Shown one piece after another: positions 46,901 through 59,505 of a DNA stretch of 64,000 bases. Every line of letters starts with the position of its first letter. The stretch's first letter is position 1. Source of the stretch: Aphis gossypii (lineage: Eukaryota > Arthropoda > Insecta > Hemiptera > Aphididae); contig NC_065532.1 of assembly GCF_020184175.1 (NCBI RefSeq), positions 13,640,001-13,704,000 of the forward strand, written 5' to 3'. The notes under the pieces were generated by a model. The model saw only the letters and a list, made by a program, of their open reading frames with translations. It was not told where the DNA came from and made no database searches. The position numbers were made by a program, and so were the translations under genes.

Positions 46901-47419
46901 ACAAAAGCGACTGCTAAAGACCTATTTTGTAATAATAAAAATAATAAAACACGCCGTGATGCTAAAACGCATTACTAGTTTTTTTTTTTTTTTGGTACCT
47001 AGGTAGCTATAATATTTTATGAATAATATAAGTTCCACTAGACCACTCGAGTCGAGCCTTTTTGTTTAAAAGTATCATAGACAATAAAGCTTAAGAGAGG
47101 TCGTATACAATTTTTAAATTTGAAGACGTTACCATTGTTTTGCTGAAAAAATACGCTACCCCATCACTATACTTGTCCATTGTTTTGCCTTAAATTCCAC
47201 AATATCATATTGTATAATATAATATACGTACGGCTCGAAATTTACACGAATTGGCGCATTACACGCTATATATTATTCTACTATACATAATATACGCGTG
47301 TATTTTTATTTGCTTTACTCAGCTTCAGTACATATTATTATTATTATGTGGTACCAGTATAGGTACATAGTTACAATACCTAAATATTCAGCTATTCGAA
47401 CAAGTTGCAGTCACGTTTA
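43920..47419. other. AT-rich DNA, nothing supported
   Basis: One consensus-like donor (GGTAGCAG then GTAAGTAAG at 44611) follows a 15-base segment after an AAG acceptor; too short to call. No transposon ends or coding islands. Confidence 0.6.
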
Positions 47420-48260
47420 AAAATTAATAAAAGTTGGCGTTGGCTCGGGTGGCCACCGTTGACGTAGTCCGAACGTGACTAGAAATTGCAATATTTTAAC
47501 GATTTTTTTTTTTTTGCTTCTTAAACGATAAGCCTCATTCAAATATTTGAAAATCAAGGACACTTTTGTCTTAAAGTGCCTTAAATGCGAGGATTGCGAT
47601 GTAATTCGGACGAACGTAATTGATATATAACATTTCAGTTAATACGAGATACTATGTACGTTTGCAGTTACATTATAATGTATTTGTATCAAAATAAAAG
47701 TTCATAAATCCGGAATATTATGCGGTCGGGGAAGTGACATCGTCGTGATAGGCGGGTACACACGAAATCACGAAGCGTTATATAATATCGGCGTCAAAAA
47801 CCGGAAAGGATGTAAACCACTTTTCGTTCTGTATATCGCGCGTTTCCGGCCTATTTACACGCGTCTTCGCGAAGTCGCCATCGCGCACGTAATGAGGGTC
47901 ATCGCTTCCATATTGCGGCAGCATAATTTTATTGTACCAGCTGAATACAATCGTACACGCGTGGATACGACGTCGTATCATACGGTCACTACGCGTCTGC
48001 ACCGTCAACTGCAATCGGTGACGTGTTCCGTATTGCAGTGTTTGGGAGTGGGTGGGATGTTTTGTAATAAAAATCTATAAAATAAAAATAAAGGTGAACA
48101 TCTTTTCTTTTCTTTTTTTTTTTTTGATTCAATTGTTAAGATAATAATATTTATGTGTTGTAAGACGTCATAAAACGTAGAATTCCTATAGTAATATGTA
48201 CGAAATGGCGCCGTGTACACGCGTGACATTGGGATTCAGTTGCAGTTTAATCCAAATAAT
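47420..48260. promoter_or_regulatory. CpG-rich patch
   Basis: Rich in CGCG, TCGCGAAGTCGCCATCGCG and ACGCGTGG words between 47725 and 48030. Open frames of 78 to 111 codons exist on both strands, but none starts with an ATG in good context and they overlap; the longest (+, 47745-48080) begins at GTG. The symmetrical openness argues for lack of stops by composition, not for coding. Confidence 0.3.
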
Positions 48261-48989
48261 ATAAAATAGTAAAGTTTCCAGCTCAATATGCAGATATAAA
48301 CGATTAAAAATTTCTTAGCAAATACCTCCAAATAGCGGCCAACTTTTAAGAACGGGCACATTTTAACTACTTTAGAGGGGGGACCTCTATATAAATAGTA
48401 TTAATTCAAAAAATAATTATAAAACGGAAACAGTAAAACGAGCTCACATAGCCACATTAGATATTATACTTAATGCTAACAAACTCATTTCCGAAGTCCG
48501 TATAATGAAACACAAATGATAATATTACGACCATACATTAACTAAACTAAACGATACGATAATACAACACATAACGATAATGTCGAAAATATTTATCTCG
48601 ACCGACAGTGTTTCGTGTGTATTTTTAATTTATGATAAACTGACAAGTTTTCAACGTGACCAGTGAGGTCAGGCGAAAAAGAGGTTATCACTTCATGAGA
48701 GATAACATTTTTTTTACATTATATGCACCCGATTAATTTCTTTTTTTTTCTTATGTACTATAATGGACATATTATTTGATTAAGCGTCAATAGGTTATCA
48801 ATGGTGTTTTAACTTAACACACGATAAGTTTTCATCTTACACATATGTCCTTTATCATGAGTTTCAATAATGTATATACTCCCTTAGAATAGTGAACACC
48901 TCCGGATAGCTAATAAAATTTTAGTGACCTACTATAAGGACTTACTGTAGTATTTTCACGATACTTACATTGCAAAGAAATATTTTTGG

Positions 48990-49720
48990 GGGCGGGAGAG
49001 GACGATAGCTACTATCGCGCAGACATGTTTTACCCCCCGTGATGATTTAAAATCAGATTGACGATCGCGGCGCCAGTGCACGCGTTAAATAATATGACGA
49101 TTATAGATTATTATCAAATAATACATTAATTGTGCATTATAGTGTGCTTATGACGATAAACGCCACCGGAGTGGATGCAACAACAAAACGATATATGTAT
49201 AGAGTAGTTTAGTGTCAGCCGTCGCCGTTTAGCCGTAGGTGCCGCCCACAGCATATAAAGACGACGTCGTGTTTTCGTCACGAAGCGCATGTTATTAAAT
49301 ACGGTATCAATACGACAATACGCAACGTATACGTTGTCATAGAACACGACAACATAATATTAATATTATTGTTATATTATAGAGAACACGACTGCCGTAC
49401 TGCACATCCGGTCGCACAGTCTTTTGGTGCTTCGACGTTGTTGGTGCAGGCGGGTCAGGTACGCGAGTCATAATATGCAGTCGAATGCATCGTGTATGCG
49501 AATACAATAACGATTCCCAACTCATTGGAATCGGTCAGAAATAATAACTATTCGCGAAATACGCACTGCTATTGAATCGTATAGTGTCCATAACGTAAAC
49601 TCAAAAATATGGCTTTACTATAATATATATTAAAATAGTTGTTCTCGCATTCAGATTACCTATATATAACTTATAAAATCGACGCAAGTGCACGGCGCGC
49701 ATTTTACTGATTCATAATCG
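48990..49720. promoter_or_regulatory. CpG-rich patch with TATA and CRE-like palindrome
   Basis: Contains GGGGGCGGGAGAGG near 48990, GATCGCGGCGCCAGTGCACGCG near 49063, and CATATAAAGACGACGTCGTG near 49252, in which TATAAAG is followed by a GACGTC palindrome. A minus-strand frame (49525-49337) begins MSWESLLYSHTRCIRLHIMT and goes on RVPDPPAPTTSKHQKTVRPD; it is intact with an ATG, but no domain is recognised. A core promoter on the + strand is possible; the initiator at the expected distance is poor. Confidence 0.3.
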
Positions 49721-50525
49721 TTTTTTATCGTGAACTATTGCAATAAATGACTATTGATGCAAAATGCTTACCCATACTACAATGCTATATTAATATATGT
49801 ACTTATACGTATGCATATCATATCCTACTAGTTTGTTTGAGACGGCACTTGAAAGTTTACACAATAAAGTTTGAACTATACTTTCCAGAAATAACCAAAT
49901 AAATCCGACTCAAACTTTTTAGACGATTTTTGTCCCTCCTTTGGTGTAATTGTAGCCTCTAGGAGATCTATGAAAATCTCACGTTATCACTTAAACGACT
50001 TTTTCAAGAGTTAAAGTTGAATGCATAAATTGTAAAATTGATCCAACGACTATCGTAGTTTTGTTAGACACAGTTAGAAACTTGATAAAATTCTCTGGTT
50101 GAGATCGAAAGTCTTGTACAAAGTCACGTAGGTAAGAGGTATAACTTATTATAAGTGTAAATAAAATCAAAATTTTTATAGAATAAAAATTGTCGGCTAA
50201 CGTAAACTTCATGTATCTTAATTGATTATAAATGTAACAGTTTTGTACTTAAAACACGTAATTTATTAAAAATAATTTATTTATTGTTTGTACGAAGGCT
50301 ATAGACCTGATATTTGTTTTTATTATTCTGCAGTGTGAACATTTCCCTAATATCCTTCGTACCCACTACTAATTTTTTTGTTTTATGATTTATTTTTCCT
50401 AAATGGCTTTTAATAAATATGAATTTTAATTAATATTTATATATTATTATATAGTTCTTTAAATTGTATTTAAATAGAAATGTTCAATTTTCTAAATTCT
50501 TAAATAATATATATCCAATTCTCCG

Positions 50526-50765
50526 TCATATTAATAACAACATAATATTTAATTTTGAGAATAGCCATGTTTGTGAAACAGTTTTATATGCGACCACAAT
50601 CATTTTTATAGGCAATTTTTTTTGGACTCGTTGAATAAAACATTTTTCACAACTATTATTATCCGATATATTTTTGAGGGTGCTATTAAAATAATTGGGG
50701 ACCATAAATCCGCAAAACCTAGCCTTACCTATAAAATCTCGTTCGCCAAGCGAAATTCTATACAT
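50526..50765 (-). CDS. Doubtful 79-codon frame with an internal consensus donor
   Basis: An ATG at 50765 opens MYRISLGERDFIGKARFCGF, then MVPNYFNSTLKNISDNNSCE and onward to TGA. The residues look more protein-like than the other frames in AT-rich DNA (mixed charge, a CEKC pair). A strong donor (TTTATAG then GTAAGG, near 50729) and an acceptor-like ATTATTTTAG just upstream of the ATG suggest instead a 43-nt exon. From composition, frames of this length are expected by chance in 64 kb, so the support is weak. No family is recognised. Confidence 0.15.
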   Translation of the reverse strand: MYRISLGERDFIGKARFCGFMVPNYFNSTLKNISDNNSCEKCFIQRVQKKLPIKMIVVAYKTVSQTWLFSKLNIMLLLI

Positions 50766-51172
50766 AATAATCTAAAATAATCTTTTTAAAATAAAAATCT
50801 ACGTATTATAAACACAATCTCTCTATAGTCTCTGTATGCCTACGCATAGATATATTATAAACACTTGTATGTAAGACACTATATATAACGACATATTAAT
50901 ATTATTATACGTATAATACCGTTTGTTTTACGCATGGTTCGCGAAAAATTATGATAATAACGTCTTCGTTTTACGGCACATGACGCATACAATAATATAT
51001 TATATAGTGGTCCTAGGCGGCAGTACAGGTGTATAAGGTTTCGGGTGGGTAAATCCCATAGTAAAACCGGGCTAGGTCGGTTTTTGCGCTGTTTGCCGCC
51101 TCGTCGTGTCCCAGTTCGGCATTGTTCGTTTGTGACGTATTTTTTAATCCACTGACCCGAAAGGCCAAAAAT

Positions 51173-51194
51173 GATATATATATATATATATATA
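51173..51194. repeat. (TA)11 microsatellite
   Basis: Uninterrupted TA run just downstream of a CpG-richer stretch (51005-51165: CGGCAGTACAGG and GTTTGCCGCCTCGTCG words). Confidence 0.9.
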
Positions 51195-52691
51195 AAAAAT
51201 AACCACCAAATCTAAGAAACGAAAAACGTTGTTGAAATTTTAGATATTTCCATCTACGTACCTCGAAATATTAAATAGTTATTTTTCATCAGCGTGTTCG
51301 CGGTTGTATCATATTATCTAAATCATCCTTCGACCGACAGCAAGATTTTACATACAATTTCAATAGGAAATCGACCCACTAATGGTTTACCGTTACCCAC
51401 GTATATATTATATTACCTATATTCTGTTAAAAGATTGCTAACACTCATTAATCATTATTTAACCGTATGCCTATTGATATACATACATAGGTGCTATTAA
51501 TAAATTTGACGATTTTATGGTTTATTACTATATTGACGTCATTAAAATTGGCACGCCAATTTGAAAATAAAATTGCATGAGAAATGCTTAATAAACATGC
51601 ACAGTACGTGATTAAATAAAAAACACTTTTTTATAAACTGCATAATATTATATTCGACTGGAGTAACGTTGAGTTTATAAAAATAGCTTAGTATAATATT
51701 ATTATGTATCTGATTTATGATATACATTTGTTAAGCAATTTTCTAATATATAAGCTGTAGCATTACAGGTTTTTGTATTATTTAAATTAAAAATATGTAA
51801 TTAAACACTTTAATTTTTGAAAATTATTATAGTATTATTATACTTATTTCCATCCAAATCTTTCGACTCACGACAAAAACATGCAATTGCTTACAATTCG
51901 TTTTTTTGTTTCATACAATACATCGAACAATAGCGCATATCACGATCGATTGTTATTACAAATTTGTTTCTACCGTTCTAAAATATTTACAATTTAAAAC
52001 ATTATGGAATTATCTTTCAAATGAAAACTGTTGTTTATAAAAAAGAATAAATTAATTAATAGACGTAGGTCTTATGTTTTAATCTGAATCCGGGTCCCTA
52101 CTGATAAAATTATCGTATTTGGTTATCTACTTGTACCTACTCCTAATTCCTGTACAGACGTAACCCGTTTTATAATATTAGTAAATACAGTTAACGTTCA
52201 ACTTCTCCGACAAGTGCATTCCTTCCTGAATCATAATATACTATTAATTTCATCGTTAGTAATAATACAACAGAGAAAGATGCCAATTTTATTTCGACCA
52301 CGTGATCTCACGAAATACGCGCGGAGGTAGGTAGCCTTATGTACACTTAAAAACGGAGCAGGGCGTATACAACAGTTGAAACGAAAATCTCCAAGTGAAT
52401 CAAGTACCGTCTATTAGAAATCTCGTTAGCTTCACTAGGTTTCACTCGACGTGAATTTAATCGCATTTATGGATATTGACTTTACATATTAGGTAAACTA
52501 GTAAATACTGTATAAGATAACTCCAGTCTGCAGACAACGAAATAGGTATATTATTATAATCGATACGTTTATGTTGATTTTACTAAAAATATTTGATATT
52601 TTCAGCCTAGTGTATAATATTGCATTATGAAGTTAGTAAAAAAATAAAATTGCTTTATTTAAAATATATGCACAATCAAACAGCCGTATTC

Positions 52692-53708
52692 CCATAGGCG
52701 GAACTAGACATTTTCATTAGACTGAGCCATTCACGTGAGTCGTTTTATATCCATATCAATGTGAGGTATAAAACTGCATTTTACTTGGATTACAGTTACT
52801 CAGATTTTTGTCAAATTTGCGTTTCTATATATTATAATTATTAGGTACTAATTATTACTATGATAGACCAATATTTTTTATTATGATAAAAAGTTATAAA
52901 ATAAGTAATTATTGATGATATAAATCTAAAATTTTATAACTTCTTATTTAAACTTAAATCATACATATTTATTTATTATTCTAAATGGATGGAACCATAG
53001 CGTATTCAGTGTTGCATCGCAGAATGCACACATCGAACTTAATAATTCGAAAACTCGTCCCTTATGTAGGCATATTGGCAACAAAATAATACGCTATGAT
53101 TACATACATGATATACAATATTATGATCTAAGCAATACGTATTATTTTAGTACCTACAAGGCTACAAGTAGTGAGTATACAAGATAGTAAATAAGTAAAT
53201 ACCTAGATCCAAGAATATTAATTTACTTAAAAATAAAAATAAAATTGATAATTTACTATTTGTCCATTTTGCAAACCAGCTGGCATTTGCATTCACGGCC
53301 CGTTCACCAGTGGATACAGTCTTTAAATGAGTAATAACTAATAAGTAAACACTTTATATTTTATTATTTTGAAACATAGGTATGATAAGCGATTGACGAT
53401 TAATAAATATAAACACAATAGGAAAAAACGTAAAAACCTGTACTATAGGTGAATTTCAAGCTATATTTTTAAAAAATAAATGTAGATAATTAAAAAAAAA
53501 TACGATAATGATTTCGATGGTCAGTTGTAAAAATATTATATAATACTATTTTACGAAATATATTATTGTAAACCATTAAGTATAATATTAATCACTCGCA
53601 CTTTTTTCTCATATTTTGTACATTATTTGTTTTTTTACATTTACAATATAAAAATGAATGAAAAACGTATCCATTTATACGGGGCCCAGGCCACAGTTCC
53701 GCCCATGG
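52692..53708. mobile_element. Candidate DNA transposon of about 1 kb with GGCGGAACT inverted ends
   Basis: CCATAGGCGGAACT at 52692-52705 is mirrored by AGTTCCGCCCATGG at 53695-53708 (13 of 14 bases complementary). Sequence just inside the left end (CTGAGCC near 52724) and right end (GGGGCCCAGGCC near 53681) is GC-richer than the AT-rich interior, as in many insect elements with GGCGGA(T/A)C-type termini. No transposase frame survives; the 72-codon minus frame at 53592-53810 crosses the right boundary and is not meaningful. I could not find a convincing target duplication. The ends could instead belong to two separate insertions. Confidence 0.5.
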
Positions 53709-54354
53709 CCTATTTGTACACCACATACAAGTGTTCGGTAAGCGGATACGTTTGCGATGCGAGTATATTATAATGTCGACTTTTAAAGTTACACGAGAGA
53801 AAGAAATCAATCACCAAAGACGCTTTCGTTGTAGTGTACGCAAAGATTTTCACTAACATAATAAATTAATAAATTAATAATTCATTATATTTAATCGCAG
53901 TCCGTTGTGCATGTAAAATTACAATATACCTATACAATAGAATACAATGTTTTTACAGTAATGTTTTGTTTGTTTATAGCACACCGTAGGTTGTTGCCGT
54001 TTGAATATTATTACTATTATCATCATCATTAACATTGTTCGACGCGTGTATAATATATTTTTACGGTTCAGAATAGTAATAAATATATAATAATGTGTCT
54101 CATAAACGTAAATTAAATTACGTGATTATTTTATCCGACAAAATCAACTTGGTAACAAAAAAAAAAATACTACCCATGTATAATAATGTGCATTTAAACG
54201 TAGAAACAAGGTGCCGCCGACAAAAAACGTGAAAACAATGCAGTCAATAATACAGGTAATAGTATAGGTATACTATAGCCCTATAGGTTTTATATTCAAA
54301 ATATAAAACGATAATTTTATTCGATACGTCGAGATTTTCGTTATACACTATGCG

Positions 54355-54444
54355 TAGAGCGATTTTGAAGCGCGTGTATCGCCCGAGTACCGCGCGTTAC
54401 CGGGTGCCACCGTTGTATGCTTACCGCGCGCCAAAATCACTCTA
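54355..54444. repeat. 90-bp GC-rich inverted repeat / hairpin, possibly a miniature MITE
   Basis: The left arm TAGAGCGATTTTGAAGCGCG pairs with the right arm CGCGCGCCAAAATCACTCTA: 20-bp arms with three mismatches and a GC-rich loop of about 50 bases. The arms begin and end at TA dinucleotides, suggesting a TA-targeting miniature element. The loop carries CGCCCGAGTACCGCGCG and GGTGCCACCG, unusual for the surrounding AT-rich DNA. A TATAAAG string follows at once (54443). Confidence 0.6.
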
Positions 54445-54900
54445 TAAAGTGGCTCGGCCCTTACAATAATATATATTTTGTTTTCGGAATGACAACGTTG
54501 CACTTAAAATTATGCGGAACAATGTAGATATATATATATATATATATGAAATTAGCGGAGTCTTGTATATCAGTGACTATTAAAATCAACACCAATCGTT
54601 CTCTATCGATTGCAATAGGTATTACTAGTCAAGTGGTGCACCTCGAAAAGGATGAAATTTGGGTCCAGATCGTGAACTGTTGAAAATGTAAAATAGACCA
54701 AAAATTAAAATTTCGAGTTTTTTATTGATATACACTATAATAAATTATATACCATAGCTGTAAATATAGTATGGTAATTTCTATAACAACGGTTGATACC
54801 TAGTATTTTATACTTGTAATAAATGGTTTTTAAACTAAATAACGCATTATTTTTTTTTTATTTTTTTACTATGACAATAAATTTGTAGTGCTTAGTCTAA

Positions 54901-54910
54901 CCCCCCCCCC
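54901..54910. repeat. C10 homopolymer
   Basis: Ten consecutive C residues within AT-rich DNA, followed by ATTTTTTAAAATC. Confidence 0.9.
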
Positions 54911-56538
54911 ATTTTTTAAAATCTTATTTTTATCACTAAATGCCTAAGAATGCTGTATAAAAGGTACGTATACATCGTTATAGATGGACGACGCGTTTTG
55001 AGATATATTTATGAAAATTAAACAACCACTTAATATTATTAAATCTAGGCCTCCCGGTGTTCTGGCATAAAATCTGTGGTATATTCCGATATTCAACTCT
55101 ATTTAAATATGAAATGATAAAAATACAACATATCTTTATGTTTGAATTTGGCCAAAGTGTACGGATGACGAAAACCACTATAAGTATATACTGTATAACA
55201 GTAGTCGAAGGCAATTACAGACATCAAAATAATATTTTTATTTTGTTAAGTCTATAATAAGTTCTATGATAATCCTTGGAGTAAAAGTGTTTTCATAAAT
55301 TAATGCTGACTTAAAAGGGTCGAGTTATTAAACAATTTATCCACCGAATCTGCACATAACAATAGGTTTTTTTTTTATAAATAATAATATTATATTAAAT
55401 TATCCTCTATAAATATTTTTTCCTCCGTCCGTATTTTTTATTATTATTATTATTTTAAAGACGTATCAAAGACATCAATTATTTTCTTTTTAACAATAAG
55501 TAAAAAAAAAAACTGAGACAACAAAAATTTATTTTTTATACTTTTCTCTAACAATAAAGAATGAAACTCGATGTTATTTAAGTTATACAGCACATCTGCA
55601 TTCAATTATCCACATAGTTGCGCGCTCGTGTCATTTATTTATTTTATCGAAAACTCGCAAGTATGAAAACCGAGTAAAGTACAATATTATAGAGTATAAT
55701 ATAATACAGTGGACTACGAAGATATGTATAGTTTATATACCGAAAAACCTAAATTGACGTTTCACACAATATTATAGGATAGAAATGATTTGATATTGCA
55801 AAAAACAGAAGTAGTATTAAAGTATTATATTCATCAACAAAAAAAGTATAGGTATACCCCTCTCACCCATCCATGGTCCATCATATACCCCTCCAGTAGA
55901 ATTCGTGATTAACTTAATAATTAACTCAAAACTGATTAAGTAATTCAAAATGATAACTAATCTTTTTTATTTACATATAATTTAATATATTAAAAATGAT
56001 TATAGTATATTTTTAATTAAGTTCGCAAATATTTAAATGATATTATAGTGTATCAGTAGGTACCTATCATATTATAATATTTATATTATGTATCCAACGA
56101 TATTTAATAAACATCAAAACCATACACTTTGCGTCTGCCATTTGTATAGAATTTGTTCGAAAGAGTATAGTACATTGAATTTTATACTAGTTCTTACGTG
56201 TTTTTTTTTTTTATCTAATTATTGTTTTATTTTTTTTTATCGACACTATTTTGGGTAAAAAGTTTAATTAAAATTACATGTAAGAATGGTAATTTGTTTA
56301 GGTAATATTTTATTATTATTTATTATTTTCTCAATATATTTCGTAACAGGAAAAACTTCCTGTCAACTATAAAGTATATTTAAAGAAATTCGAGAAAACG
56401 ATTTTTTACAGTGAATTCTATACTCAGAAATATTTATTGAATACTATAACCCATTAACGTTCCATAAGTTATCTTCGAAATCAAATATTTTAAACCCAAT
56501 ATCACGACAAACCATTATCCTGCGTTCTTGTATCTGTA

Positions 56539-56562
56539 CTTATCTATGCGGAGATAGATAAG
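56539..56562. repeat. Short hairpin with GATA motifs
   Basis: CTTATCTAT and ATAGATAAG form a perfect 9-bp stem around GCGGAG. Each arm contains a GATA-factor-type (A/T)GATA(A) core. Probably incidental in AT-rich DNA. Confidence 0.5.
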
Positions 56563-58776
56563 CACAACCCCAGGTAGCTTAGAAATTGATATCAGAGGCA
56601 AACATTGTATTCAATATTCACACTTCTTATTATCACATTCCAATGAAAAATTATCAAGGAAATACACACATGGCCTGGGCTATACTTCTAGGATGCATGT
56701 ATTTTCGTATTCTTATACTACATAGTCAACTAGTCACTATAATAGCTATCCACCAGTACGCCACTATTACCCAGATACTTAAAAACTTTTTAAAGATATT
56801 CATAAATATTTTTCAAATTGAACATTTCTTAGTAAAATTATAATAGATATATTAAAATCACGAACTATACTAACAGTACACTTTCGTTAAGATTAAGTTA
56901 GGTAAATAAAACATTGTTTACTTAAAATTTCGTTTTTACTTGTTTACAGAGTTAAAAACAACTTTTATAATTTAATGTTAATACTTAATACATTATAATT
57001 CGTAGTAAACAACACCGAAGTGTTTTGATCATCCAACTTAAATATAGTCAATAAAAAATTATCGAGTTCTATAAGATTAACTACTGACACACAAGTAAAC
57101 AACATTTATCTATATAATTATACTGACATCAGTAATTGAGATTAACAATCTAATTTTCGTTATTTTTAATTTTTTAAGTTAAATGTAACCATAATAAACT
57201 TATTCAAAAGTTCATATTTTATAAGAAAATTTCTTTTTTAATTATTAATAATTATATATACTAAAACACGACACTAATATATTATTATGTATGTATACAA
57301 TACTTAATCGAATCAACCCGCAATGTTTACATAAAAAAATTTAATAAATTAAAAATTATTAGTTCATAAAAATTAAATCTTAAAGAAAAATATTTATATA
57401 AAAAAAAATGTTGTTCATCTGTACATAATTATTCATAGTATTATGTGCCTTAGATAATATTTATATAATATGTTAGTATTGTGTATTCAAAAATATCTTT
57501 AGTATCCACCACGTTTAAGCAATACTTTTCAAAATAATTATTAACGTTTATTATTATTATTTTAATCTTATTTCAGCATCAACTTCTTAGATTATGAGCT
57601 AAACACAAAATAAAAAAAGGAAAATTGCTAATATATTGGTATTACATAAGGTTTGGTAATTGGTTGCCGCAGTTTAAATCCAATAAAGAGCGTATATTTA
57701 TTAGTCATTATATTTTTATTATAACCAAATTCTAAAAGACATAATATTAATAACATATTTTATTTTCCATTAGGCAAATTAAATTTTTTTTCATGATTAT
57801 AGTTCATTAGTATTAAACAAATTTAATATGAATACGATTTACATTAAATCCACTTTTTAATGTATTTTATATAGTATCTATTCCACAGATTGTTTATGAA
57901 TTATAAATTATAATATTTTATACTATTTAATAATTAGGTATACTGAACGTCAAAATATTTATTATATAATCTATACTTATTAGGTACTTAGGAATGACCA
58001 AGATGGAATGTTTTTGATATAGATAGTAAATAGTAATAGTGTTTATTGCTGATACTTTTTATTATGATATTTAATTTTAATTGCTTATTTACGATTTAGC
58101 TTAAAGCAACCTTTATTAATTCTTGTAACTCGTGAATTTTTTTTTTAACCATTTACATTACATTATCACTTCCAGATTAATTTATAGTTCTATAACAACT
58201 AATATAAACAACTTACATAAATATATTTTAAAAGTCAAATTTATAAGTAGACAGTTGTATACCTACATATTTTATATTTATAATATTATGTAATTAATTT
58301 CTATATAATTATTCTATTATGTAGAATACTTTTAATATAAATTCCAAATTAAATTATTGCCTAAACAATGTTAATTAAAAACTTTTATTTAACATAAAAC
58401 ATAATTAATTATGTTAAATGTTATCATTATTACTGTTTTATAGTAGTAAATAAATATGACGAATAGAGGAAAAAATACCGCTAACGTACGACGAAGGAAA
58501 TAATAATTATTTATTACAAAACTATCATAAATAAACTGAAATAATAGTTTCATAAGATTCAATATAATGCATATTATATTCCAGAAAATAATATTTTATT
58601 ATTTTGAGGTTTAATACCAAAGAGCTCACAAAAAAACCAAATATTCAATGTGTATGTCTTAAATCTCCAAGAAGTCTATATAGAGAAATGTCTACTTAAT
58701 ATTTTAAATGTCTATGATGAGAGTAATACCTATACTACATTACTACTTAATACCAATACTAGAATAATAATGATGT

Positions 58777-58808
58777 ATGTATGACGTACACAATTTTACG
58801 TCATACAT
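58777..58808. repeat. Perfect 12-bp palindrome arms carrying two TGACGTA sites
   Basis: ATGTATGACGTA (58777-58788) and TACGTCATACAT (58797-58808) are exact complements separated by eight bases. The next outward base pair also matches. Each arm holds a CRE/AP-1-like TGACGTA core. It could be a transcription-factor site pair, a small transcribed hairpin or the core of a mini-element. Confidence 0.8.
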
Positions 58809-59169
58809 ATTATGTCGTATTTTAATCGAATACATTACATATTTATAGGCGGAATAAAAAAAAACTTAATATCAACACGTTAATGTAACACAATAACAAT
58901 ATCACATTGTAAGTCTAAAATGTATCGTGATATAAATTACCATTATTTTTGACATTATACTTCTTAACTATGATAGAGGACAATCTACTAAGTAGATGTA
59001 GTTATAGTCCGGAAAAAACTTATTAGGTACGTATACTTAGTTATTATAATGTATTGTTTAACATTAATACTTTCATGTCGTGAAATGCACTGCAGAGATA
59101 AGGAGCGTTATTGCATCAAGTGCATCACGGCCCAAAAATTACTTTGTAGAAATTCAAGGGCGATATTAT

Positions 59170-59448
59170 TTACGACGAAAGAGAGGGGGCAACCTTTTGG
59201 CAATCGTTCGTGTTCAAAGAAAAACATACACACTTCGAAGGCCGTCTTGAGATAATGATGATACCGTGACAAAGGGGATCCACACATACATCATCGTCAT
59301 GATTATCGCGCGTCGTCGTATTCGTCGTCATCATCATCCAACTGCGTATAGAGAAACCTGCGAGAGCCTTGCTACCAAGATCAAGGTTCCTTAAAGCCTC
59401 ATTTACCTCACGCGCGACGACCATAAGTATCGTCTGCAGCAGCATCAT
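59170..59448 (-). CDS. Doubtful 92-codon frame, hydrophobic start
   Basis: The frame begins MMLLQTILMVVAREVNEALR, continues NLDLGSKALAGFSIRSWMMM, and ends in a Thr/Asp-rich, then Ser/Cys-containing tail. The first 12 residues are hydrophobic like a short signal peptide, and a donor-like GTGAG/GTAAAT follows the 14th codon (59406), so only the start may be coding. The middle contains ATGATGATG repeats. It lies in a GC-richer patch with (ATG)7 at 59485. The product is not recognised. Confidence 0.2.
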   Translation of the reverse strand: MMLLQTILMVVAREVNEALRNLDLGSKALAGFSIRSWMMMTTNTTTRDNHDDDVCVDPLCHGIIIISRRPSKCVCFSLNTNDCQKVAPSLSS

Positions 59449-59484
59449 TGGAATGGAATAAAGTATAGTAGAAAACTATAATAT

Positions 59485-59505
59485 ATGATGATGATGATGA
59501 TGATG
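59485..59505. repeat. (ATG)7 microsatellite
   Basis: Seven ATG units followed by CAGATGAAAAATAAGAAGACG. A + strand frame through it reads poly-Met then basic residues and is not accepted as coding. Confidence 0.9.

Larger units (their letters stand above)
49730..52680. other. Mostly AT-rich DNA with small GC-richer spots
   Basis: GC-richer spots near 51005-51165 and 52290-52400 (CACGTGATCTCACG, with an E-box CACGTG). At 50336 an acceptor (TTATTATTCTGCAG) opens 12 codons CEHFPNILRTHY then stop. The 79-codon frame at 50.5-50.8 kb is listed separately. Confidence 0.55.
54450..59039. other. AT-rich DNA with small hairpins
   Basis: Apart from the C10 tract, the GATA hairpin and the CRE palindrome there is nothing supported. 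Inverted GGGGTAT-type words lie near 55850-55893. The 85-codon frame at 56.6-56.8 kb becomes Ile/Phe/Lys-rich and looks random. Confidence 0.6.

Noticed and set aside
47745..48080. 111-codon + frame in CpG-rich DNA
   Set aside because: Begins at GTG, not ATG, and the opposite strand is equally open (47778-48014). Openness is explained by composition.
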